Position numbers and translations under genes: made by a program. Positions 37,515-44,675 of a stretch of DNA of 64,000 nt are shown here, piece after piece. Origin of the DNA: Pontibacter sp. HSC-14F20 (GTDB lineage: Bacteria > Bacteroidota > Bacteroidia > Cytophagales > Hymenobacteraceae); contig NZ_JAHZTC010000005.1 in NCBI RefSeq assembly GCF_019599265.1, positions 124,001 to 188,000 on the forward strand, read 5' to 3'. The notes below the pieces were generated by a model. The model searched no databases. It was not told where the DNA came from and saw only the letters and a program-made list of their open reading frames with translations. The stretch's first letter is position 1. Every line of letters begins with the position of its first letter.

Positions 37515-38405
37515 ATGAGAGACTACTATGCCTATATGGATTTTGATGGCTATGCTAAGGCAGAAGAACAGTTAGCTGCTTATGATTTCCTAGGCTACAT
37601 TGAAACCCTTAAGAAGGTAAAAGCAAAAGCCTTTGAATATGATGGTGATGCTATGGCTTTGATAAATTTCCATACTGGAATTCAGGATGAGCTTGAATCT
37701 ATAAATTCATACTACAAGCTTTCGAAAAGCACTTATGTAAGAGGGAAACAATGCCATAAATCTCTATTTCTAAATAAAAATAGAAAGGAAGTTCGTGATC
37801 AATTAAGTGCTGAAACTAAATTACTATTTAAGAAGGGAAGGCATTTTGAAGATGAATTTAGAAACAAGCTTGGAGAAGGAGTTAATCTTAAAGATAAATT
37901 AGGACATGCTTTCAGCTATTACCCCTACTTTACAAAAAAGCTTATGCAACTGAAAAAAGAATTGGTTTTTGAGGCCGGTTTTACTTTCGAAGGCGTTTTG
38001 GTTCTGGTTGATGCTCTACAGAGAAATGATGACGGAAGCTACTCTGTTTATGAAATAAAGAACAGCTCTGAAATTAAGGAAGTACATTACTGGGATATGG
38101 CGATCCAGTACTATGTGCTTAAGGAGAATCTTAAAAAGATTAAGAATTTTAACTTAGTGTTCAATGAAGCCGGCACCCATAAAGTAGTTGATCTTAAAGC
38201 TGCGTTAGAGAAAAGAGTCAAATCTATCAAAGATGAATTAGTTGAATTTAAGGCTATTCTTAACTCAAACTTAGAGCCCGCCACCTCAATGGGAGACCAT
38301 TGTAATTTTCCTTATAAATGCGACTTTACTGGCTACTGTAAAAAGAAAAGCGAGGGATCTTTTTTTGATAAATTATTAAACATCGTTCATAGAGGTTATA
38401 AATGA
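37515..38405 (+). CDS. Cas4-like PD-(D/E)XK Fe-S nuclease
   Basis: 296 residues. An N-terminal Cys in STYVRGKQCHKSLFLNK (about residue 79) and a C-terminal triad in HCNFPYKCDFTGYC (about 262-275) form the four-cysteine 4Fe-4S arrangement of Cas4/DUF2779/AddB nucleases. Between them lies a PD-(D/E)XK core: GVLVLVDAL (Asp near 165), SVYEIKNSSE (E-x-K near 179-181) and HYWDMAIQYYVLK. There is no CRISPR array or cas gene in the window, so it is a stand-alone relative. It begins 25 bp after addB but is clearly more AT-rich, so it may have been inserted behind addAB or belong with the operon that starts at 38519. Confidence 0.85.
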   Translation: MRDYYAYMDFDGYAKAEEQLAAYDFLGYIETLKKVKAKAFEYDGDAMALINFHTGIQDELESINSYYKLSKSTYVRGKQCHKSLFLNKNRKEVRDQLSAETKLLFKKGRHFEDEFRNKLGEGVNLKDKLGHAFSYYPYFTKKLMQLKKELVFEAGFTFEGVLVLVDALQRNDDGSYSVYEIKNSSEIKEVHYWDMAIQYYVLKENLKKIKNFNLVFNEAGTHKVVDLKAALEKRVKSIKDELVEFKAILNSNLEPATSMGDHCNFPYKCDFTGYCKKKSEGSFFDKLLNIVHRGYK

Positions 38406-38518
38406 TATAGACCCAACTATAATTAAATAAAATATCCTTATATAGGAATATGATTAGCCTATTCTTATCTTGTGTTGGTAAACTATAGAATCATTATAAT
38501 AAGCTTTATAAACTTAAT

Positions 38519-40945
38519 ATGTCTACTGAAATCTCGGTACAAAACTTAGTACCTGTACTCCAAAATCCTCAGCTTGCTCAATCGAACACAGATCTATCGA
38601 ATAAAACATTTATAGGCATTGACTTTGGCACATCTACTACAGTAGTTACTATCGCTACTCTCACTAATGCAGGTTCTGGTATCGACACAAAAGCAATTTG
38701 GTTAAATCAAAAATTGATAGACGGAAGAACTTCATCAGAAAGAATACCTACTGTTATTGCTTGGTATAATAATCAGCTGCTTATTGGGCAGGGTGCAGCT
38801 GATTTAAAGTATCTTCTAAAAAAGGGAGTTAATGTTTGGTATTCCTTTAAAATGGAATTAGGTGAAGATATTGGACCAAAGTACTTTAATAGCCAACTTA
38901 ACAAAGGCAGTAAATACACGATTTACACCCCTAAAGATGCAGCTAAAATCTTTTTTAAGTTTATCAAAGCACAAATCGATCATTATATAGAAAAACACAA
39001 CTTACCCACTAATTTGCACTTTGCAGTTAGTATACCAGCTTCTTTTGAAGCAAATCAAAGAAAAGAGTTAGTACAGGCACTAGAACAGAATGGTATTGCA
39101 ATAAATAAACAAGCCCTTATAGATGAGCCTAATGCTGCTTTCTTAAGTTATGTACAACAATCATCCAAGTTAGGAAATGCTTTAAAGCTCCCTGACAGCT
39201 ACAACCTTAACACTTTAGTATTTGATTTTGGCGCCGGGACTTGCGATGTATCTGTATTAGAAGTTGGCAAAGATCATAAAGGGGTTTATTCTAAAAATCT
39301 ATCTATTTCTAAATTTGAAAAACTTGGTGGCGATGATATTGATAGATACATTGTATTAGAGTATCTGCTTCCTCAACTATACGAAGAAAATGGCTTTGAT
39401 CAGGAGGATTTTAGAACCCCCGAGATCAATAAAAATTTCATCCCTAAGCTGATGAAAACAGCAGAAGAATTAAAAATTTCTATCTGCAACAAAATAGGCC
39501 TATTAATGCAAGATCGCATCTTGCCCTCTACGGCTGTTAGCTCAACATCAGTGTCATTGGGTTACACAATTGAAATTGATTCTAGGAAAGGAAAGCTAAC
39601 ATTAACCGAACCTAAATTAACTTACAAGCAGTTTGCTGATGTTATGGCTGTTTTTACAAAAACAGGTACTAAGACATCAACAAGAAAAGGGATTGGACAA
39701 GATGAATTTATCAGTATTTATAACCCTATCTACAGCGCATTAAATAAAGCAAATCTAGATAAGAAAGAAGTTGATTATGTACTCTTCATTGGTGGTAGCT
39801 CTAAAAACCCATACATACAAGCTTCTTTGAAAGAGTATTTCAAAGATTCTGACTTACTAATACCAAGCGACTTACAAACGCATGTGTCGGCAGGAGCCGC
39901 TATTCATTCGCTAGTTTATAATGGATTGAATAAAAACATTATTCAACCGATCACTAGCGAACCTCTTCTAGTTATAACTAAGGATGAAACTCCAAAAGTT
40001 ATTCTAAGAGCTGGCACTTCAATTCCTTGCGACCTTATAGTTATAGATGATCTTGTAACCCATTCAGATGGGCAACAGGCCATTGAGCTTCCTATATGTC
40101 TTGGTAATATAAACAAGTTACTCTTCAATATTAAAATTGTTAGCCCTAACCAAGAAGGCTTCAAGAGGAACACACCGGTACGGCTTGAACTCGAGATTAA
40201 TTCTGATAAACTTTTATTAGCAAGAGCATCTGCAGCTGGACAAACCTGTGAGGTTAAACCCATGAATCCTTTTGCTAACAAAGAACTCACTGCCGAGGAA
40301 AGGATTGTGCTACAAGCGGAAAGGCAAGCCAATTTAGAAGCAGAGAAAAATGGAGGTAAACCTACAGAAAAAGGTCTAAGAGAACTAGTTAAAGCATACG
40401 AAAAAGTTGAAAGTTATTTAAGGGCTGCTGAGACACTTGAGCTTCTAAATGAATTATACCCTAAGAACTACAACTATAATCATATTGGCGTGCTTTTCTC
40501 AATGGCTGGCCATGAGGAAAAGTCTCTGGAATACTATGAGCTAGGCTATCAAAATGCTAAAAATGCTAAAGCGGCTTTTAACTATGCTTATAAATTAAAG
40601 TATAAAAATCCTCAGAAGTCGAAAGAACTACTGCAAGAAGCCCTAAACATAGATCCAGAAGACCCACATTGCTGTTATGAACTAGGTTCTTGGTACAAAA
40701 AAGAAGGTAACCCTGAGGGTGTAGATATGATCAGGAGAGCTTTCGAAACTTGGAAAAAAGAATTTGAATCAAATCAATTATCAAAAACTAATCATAGTTG
40801 GTTATCGTCAGCTGCAGAGAAATTAGGTATGAGAGCCTTTGCACAGCAAGTTAGAGAAGCAACTCCCCGCTTTGAAGGAGATAACCTGTACAATTCAGAA
40901 AATCTTACACAAACAATTATAGAAGGCGGACTTATTAAAGCTTAA
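38519..40945 (+). CDS. Hsp70-family ATPase with C-terminal TPR repeats, first gene of the large operon
   Basis: 808 residues. The actin-like ATPase is complete: FIGIDFGTSTTVVTIA near residues 31-46 (phosphate 1), LIDEPNAAFLSY near 200, TLVFDFGAGTCDVSVLEV near 231 (phosphate 2) and YVLFIGGSSKNPYIQASL near 420 (adenosine site). The normal Hsp70 substrate-binding domain is replaced by a shorter region, and residues about 620-780 form TPR-like helical repeats (ESYLRAAETLELLNELYPKN, KSLEYYELGYQNAKNAK, PEDPHCCYELGSWYKKEG). DnaK itself is not TPR-linked, so this is a specialised, not a housekeeping, chaperone-like ATPase. The next gene follows after 10 bp. A role in assembling or switching the operon's restriction complex is an inference. 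Confidence 0.9.
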   Translation: MSTEISVQNLVPVLQNPQLAQSNTDLSNKTFIGIDFGTSTTVVTIATLTNAGSGIDTKAIWLNQKLIDGRTSSERIPTVIAWYNNQLLIGQGAADLKYLLKKGVNVWYSFKMELGEDIGPKYFNSQLNKGSKYTIYTPKDAAKIFFKFIKAQIDHYIEKHNLPTNLHFAVSIPASFEANQRKELVQALEQNGIAINKQALIDEPNAAFLSYVQQSSKLGNALKLPDSYNLNTLVFDFGAGTCDVSVLEVGKDHKGVYSKNLSISKFEKLGGDDIDRYIVLEYLLPQLYEENGFDQEDFRTPEINKNFIPKLMKTAEELKISICNKIGLLMQDRILPSTAVSSTSVSLGYTIEIDSRKGKLTLTEPKLTYKQFADVMAVFTKTGTKTSTRKGIGQDEFISIYNPIYSALNKANLDKKEVDYVLFIGGSSKNPYIQASLKEYFKDSDLLIPSDLQTHVSAGAAIHSLVYNGLNKNIIQPITSEPLLVITKDETPKVILRAGTSIPCDLIVIDDLVTHSDGQQAIELPICLGNINKLLFNIKIVSPNQEGFKRNTPVRLELEINSDKLLLARASAAGQTCEVKPMNPFANKELTAEERIVLQAERQANLEAEKNGGKPTEKGLRELVKAYEKVESYLRAAETLELLNELYPKNYNYNHIGVLFSMAGHEEKSLEYYELGYQNAKNAKAAFNYAYKLKYKNPQKSKELLQEALNIDPEDPHCCYELGSWYKKEGNPEGVDMIRRAFETWKKEFESNQLSKTNHSWLSSAAEKLGMRAFAQQVREATPRFEGDNLYNSENLTQTIIEGGLIKA

Positions 40946-40955
40946 AAACAGAATT

Positions 40956-42128
40956 ATGGCCTGGATGATTAGAGAAGACCAGTTAGATCCCGATCAGAGG
41001 GACTTTGTAAATACTGAGTCAAAAAAAGTAGGTAACATATGGATTAAAGGATTTGCTGGAAGTGGTAAGTCTGTTTTACTTGTACATTCGTTACGGGATA
41101 TTCTAATAAAAGAGCCAAATGCAAAGGTGGCTATTATTGTTTTCACTCACTCTTTAAAAGACATGTTTGGAGCCGGTTTAAAGGAACTTGGTATTTATGA
41201 AAAGGCTCCAGTAATGACTTATTATGACTTTGTAAGGGGAACAGCAACTTACGACTATGTTTTTTGTGATGAGGTACAGGATCTACCTGCCCGTGTACTC
41301 TATGCAATGAAAGCGAGAGCCAAAAAGGTGATAGTTGCTGGCGATTCTAATCAATCTATTTATGATAAAGACCCGCAATGGAGAGATGACACTGTTGATC
41401 CTGAAATTATCGGAGACCTCATTAACGCCCGTCCTTTCCTGCTTAATACAATACATAGATTAACTCAATCTATCATCTCAGCTGTTCAGAAGATATTGCC
41501 ATCCATGAATATCTGGGGAGCCAAAAGAGATCTTACTAAAATAGATGTCAATATTAGAGTCTGCGAGGCAAATTCTGTTGAGGAAGAAGTAGCGTACATT
41601 TACCAGGAAGCCAGAAAGGGTGCCAATGTTGGCGACACCTGTGCTATTCTGCTTCCAACATCAAAGTTGGTTCTGAAGTTTGTGAATACTCTTCTTGAAA
41701 ATGAAGATTGTGACTCATGGGAAACAGAATACAATTACTGGAGAAAGCCTGATTATGGCAAAATGAATAACTACCTTAAGGCTAACGGAATTAAAGCACA
41801 GTACATTGGCAGCAACTATGGTTCTTTGAAAGATGCAGAAGCTAGTAAGGACATCATTATCATGACATATCATAGTGCCAAAGGATTAGATTTTGATAAT
41901 GTCTTTATTCCCTTTGCCAACGATGACCTTTATATAAGTAAAGACAATGAGGAAACTCTATTTATGGTGGCAATGACTCGTAGCCGAAAGAATTTATACT
42001 TTACCTTTGAAGGCTACACACATGATTTAGTTGATCGTTTTATTGCTGATTGCACTTATATCAATATAGAAGAATATCTTGGTCCTAGAGAGGACATTGA
42101 TGAAGATGACGATGACTTCGTATTTTAA
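40956..42128 (+). CDS. Superfamily 1 (UvrD/Rep-like) ATPase/helicase
   Basis: 390 residues, small for SF1. Walker A in IWIKGFAGSGKSVLLVHSL (about residues 28-46), Walker B in YVFCDEVQDLPARVL near 103, motif III in VIVAGDSNQSIYDKD near 126, motif V in IIIMTYHSAKGLDFDNVFIP near 303, and motif VI in FMVAMTRSRKNLYF near 333. The accessory 1B/2B domains of UvrD are largely missing, so it may be an ATPase switch or a minimal helicase acting with partners. It ends in an acidic tail (REDIDEDDDDF). It is the second gene of the 38519-53774 operon, with 10-bp gaps on both sides. Confidence 0.9.
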   Translation: MAWMIREDQLDPDQRDFVNTESKKVGNIWIKGFAGSGKSVLLVHSLRDILIKEPNAKVAIIVFTHSLKDMFGAGLKELGIYEKAPVMTYYDFVRGTATYDYVFCDEVQDLPARVLYAMKARAKKVIVAGDSNQSIYDKDPQWRDDTVDPEIIGDLINARPFLLNTIHRLTQSIISAVQKILPSMNIWGAKRDLTKIDVNIRVCEANSVEEEVAYIYQEARKGANVGDTCAILLPTSKLVLKFVNTLLENEDCDSWETEYNYWRKPDYGKMNNYLKANGIKAQYIGSNYGSLKDAEASKDIIIMTYHSAKGLDFDNVFIPFANDDLYISKDNEETLFMVAMTRSRKNLYFTFEGYTHDLVDRFIADCTYINIEEYLGPREDIDEDDDDFVF

Positions 42129-42138
42129 TTTTTAGAAC

Positions 42139-43869
42139 ATGAATCATTATTTGGCGCCTGTACTAAGGCAACAGTTTAATTTATATTACAGGTTTGGCTA
42201 CACTTTTATTCCTAATGCTCTACTCATCCCCTTTGATGGAGTAGTAGGTCAAACACAGGTAAATGAGGTATTAAAATTCCTTTTACAAGTTACGCCCTTC
42301 GAATACGATGAAGAGTATGTAATACTTCACGTTCAAAGTGAAGGTGAAGCTATAGGTGGTAATATTAAATTTGATATTCAGCAGCTTACATCTGTATATC
42401 CGCTTTCTCAGCAGGCTAAAGCTTCAATTGCACAAAAAATTGACCAGCGTATAACGTTAGGTAATCCTCTTTTTGAATCTAGCCTTGCTAAAGTTGAAGA
42501 CACAATTCAAAAAGAGGAAACCATAAAGGGTATTGAAGCCCTTTGGAGCATTTTTTTAGAAAACGACACAGAAAAAGATAAGTATATCACACTTTTGGAT
42601 TTAGATTGCATACTAAATGCGCTAAGTCTGAGAAGTAAGGGCAGAAAGCCTTCTGACCTAAAAGATGAAAGTTATTTAGCCTATCTATTAACCTACGAGC
42701 GATATGGCTATTTTCCTAAAGAAGGTATCGGGTACTTTTATGATGCAGGGCAAATCTTTGCTCACTCCATAAACAAACCTTTTGAGGGCGGAAAGCTACA
42801 CAGTCTGCTTAATCAAATTTATAAAGAAAGAAGTACTGCAGGTTTTGATAAAGTAGTATCTAAAATTGAAAATGAGCCGTTAGCTGCACCTTATAAATCT
42901 ATGAATACGGTAGATGGAATAAGGCAATATGTACTCACCCCTCTTTTTCTTTTACTAAAAGACCACATTAGAAATGCAGATAGCTTCTCAGCTGTGAAAG
43001 ATTCAAACTTCTTCACACATGCAAGAGAAAACTTCAATGCTGAATTCAAAGCAGCTATTATTCTTTTAGGAGCTTTTTTCAAGTTCAAAGCTTTTTATGA
43101 TGAATACTATAATATCGTTAATCTAGACATTTATCAGGCTCAGCCACTGTTACCACCAGTAATAAAAGAAAGCATCAAGCAAACCCAGGTTGAGGCTATA
43201 ACGGCAACGGAGCAAGAAACAGAGAATCAAACGACGACCGAAACTTCGGAACAATTAGAGCCGTCAGAAAAACTCTCTGCTACAGAAGCACCGGATGTTC
43301 AACATCTACAGATAGAATCTACAGAGGTTCTATCTGTAGAAGAACCTACTTCTGATGTAGTACCGGATCCATTACAAAGTGAAGCTTCTACTGATTCAAT
43401 AGATTCACGTGTAACTTTTGAAGCTAATATTACAGATGAAGCTACTCCTGAAATTGTTAGTCAATCTGAAGAAGCAAAATCAGACATTTCTGAAATTAGA
43501 GAGAAAGAGACTGATGGTGCAAAAGATGCTGAAACACAGTTAGGCTTTAGCTTTATCAGCAAAGAACAAGATTCTCCTTCCAATTCATCTATAAGCAATG
43601 TTGAATTAACTACAAATGATGCAGTCCCTTCTAACTCAACAGATCCGATACAGGAAGAAGGCAATAATGAAAGAATTGAGCCTATTGCCGAGCCTGATAT
43701 AAAGAAACCCAAAAAACTTCGCGCCAAGTCTACCAAAAGTAAAAAGAAGTTGAAGGCTGAAGTTACCCTTTTAACTTCAGATACTAAAGACGATAACGGA
43801 GTTACTCCGGGAGAAACCGTTGATTTAACTATTGAGAAAGATACAAAGGCGACATCAGTTAAGGAATAA
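42139..43869 (+). CDS. Unknown protein with long acidic Ser/Thr-rich tail
   Basis: 576 residues in two parts. Residues 1 to about 335 look globular and mixed alpha/beta (FGYTFIPNALLIPFDGVV, VILHVQSEGEAIGGNIKF, AAIILLGAFFKFKAFYDEYY), with no family I recognise. Residues about 345-576 are low-complexity and rich in E, S, T and Q, ending in a lysine-rich patch (KKPKKLRAKSTKSKKKLKAE). The tail is probably disordered and could tether partners or DNA. The position between the SF1 ATPase and another unknown gene, with gaps of 10 and 23 bp, shows it is a component of the operon and not a stray frame. Confidence 0.85.
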   Translation: MNHYLAPVLRQQFNLYYRFGYTFIPNALLIPFDGVVGQTQVNEVLKFLLQVTPFEYDEEYVILHVQSEGEAIGGNIKFDIQQLTSVYPLSQQAKASIAQKIDQRITLGNPLFESSLAKVEDTIQKEETIKGIEALWSIFLENDTEKDKYITLLDLDCILNALSLRSKGRKPSDLKDESYLAYLLTYERYGYFPKEGIGYFYDAGQIFAHSINKPFEGGKLHSLLNQIYKERSTAGFDKVVSKIENEPLAAPYKSMNTVDGIRQYVLTPLFLLLKDHIRNADSFSAVKDSNFFTHARENFNAEFKAAIILLGAFFKFKAFYDEYYNIVNLDIYQAQPLLPPVIKESIKQTQVEAITATEQETENQTTTETSEQLEPSEKLSATEAPDVQHLQIESTEVLSVEEPTSDVVPDPLQSEASTDSIDSRVTFEANITDEATPEIVSQSEEAKSDISEIREKETDGAKDAETQLGFSFISKEQDSPSNSSISNVELTTNDAVPSNSTDPIQEEGNNERIEPIAEPDIKKPKKLRAKSTKSKKKLKAEVTLLTSDTKDDNGVTPGETVDLTIEKDTKATSVKE

Positions 43870-43892
43870 CTTTTGACTACTGTTAAAACTGC

Positions 43893-44588
43893 ATGAACAA
43901 ATTAGAATACTTCCTTAGCCTAGCACAAACATTGGCAAACGGCGTTAATACAGCCGAAAATGAAAATGACACCAGGCTTTTCACCAATATTTTTCGGTTA
44001 TATGTTAACAACCGATTACCAATAGGTCCAGCTGTTGTAAGACGTAGTGAAATAGAGATTACAAAAAGTAGCCTGGAACTACTGTTAAAATATTCTGGGT
44101 GCGAAGGTGCTAATAGTTTGCTAAGAGAGTTCACTCGTCAGGCTCGCCCTGAGCATTTACCAGCTTATGCACTTATCCTAAAAAGTATAAACCCCAATAC
44201 TCTTGATGAACAGTTGTTGCTTCGTCTCACAAGAAGCTTACGCCAGGCAACAAGCCAGCAACCAGAAAAAGCTAAACTCATAATTGAGCTACTATTTGGT
44301 AGCATAGAACCTACTATACATTCCTTAAATGATTACGAAGTATTAGAGCAGGAGGCGAATTGGTTATTAAATAATACAAATTTTGAGATTTGTATAATGC
44401 TAGCTAAAGCGCTGTACTTTCGGCATAGAAGAGATAGCAGACGAATTCATCGAGGTAATATAAACCCTGCGGCTGTCTCTTTTTATGAAAGAGTACTGCC
44501 GCAAATAGCTCAATATGTAGAGCGGCATCCTGAAGTTAGAGAAAACAGATATTTCCGAGGCCTCTTGCAAGAAGCTCAGGTGATATAA
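43893..44588 (+). CDS. Unknown helical protein of the Hsp70-restriction operon
   Basis: 231 residues, predicted mostly alpha-helical, with no recognised domain. Motif-like stretches include LLREFTRQARPEHLPAYALI and ALYFRHRRDSRRIHRGNINP; the latter is strongly basic and could contact nucleic acid. It follows the acidic-tail protein by 23 bp and precedes the SNF2 gene by an 87-bp gap that holds a perfect inverted repeat. No signal peptide or membrane segment. Confidence 0.8.
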   Translation: MNKLEYFLSLAQTLANGVNTAENENDTRLFTNIFRLYVNNRLPIGPAVVRRSEIEITKSSLELLLKYSGCEGANSLLREFTRQARPEHLPAYALILKSINPNTLDEQLLLRLTRSLRQATSQQPEKAKLIIELLFGSIEPTIHSLNDYEVLEQEANWLLNNTNFEICIMLAKALYFRHRRDSRRIHRGNINPAAVSFYERVLPQIAQYVERHPEVRENRYFRGLLQEAQVI

Positions 44589-44620
44589 GATGCCAATAAG
44601 CTAACCTAAGTTTTATTTCT

Positions 44621-44663
44621 TTTGAGCAAGAAGCTTCTTTTGAAAAGTAACTTCTTGCTCAAA
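44621..44663 (+). promoter_or_regulatory. Perfect 13-bp inverted repeat before the SNF2 helicase gene
   Basis: TTTGAGCAAGAAG (44621-44633) pairs perfectly with CTTCTTGCTCAAA (44651-44663) around a 17-base loop. The downstream arm ends 12 bp before the ATG at 44676. It sits in the only long gap (87 bp) inside the operon. There is no T-run directly after it, so it looks more like an operator, RNA-processing or attenuation hairpin than a simple terminator. Confidence 0.7.
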
Positions 44664-44675
44664 TATCTTTACCGT

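Noticed and set aside
37515..38405. CRISPR-Cas locus, suggested by the Cas4-like gene
   Set aside because: No repeat-spacer array and no cas1, cas2 or effector gene is present in the window.
44622..44675. TTG start giving a longer SNF2 protein
   Set aside because: The extension is simply the translation of the inverted repeat; the ATG at 44676 begins a family-like N-terminus.
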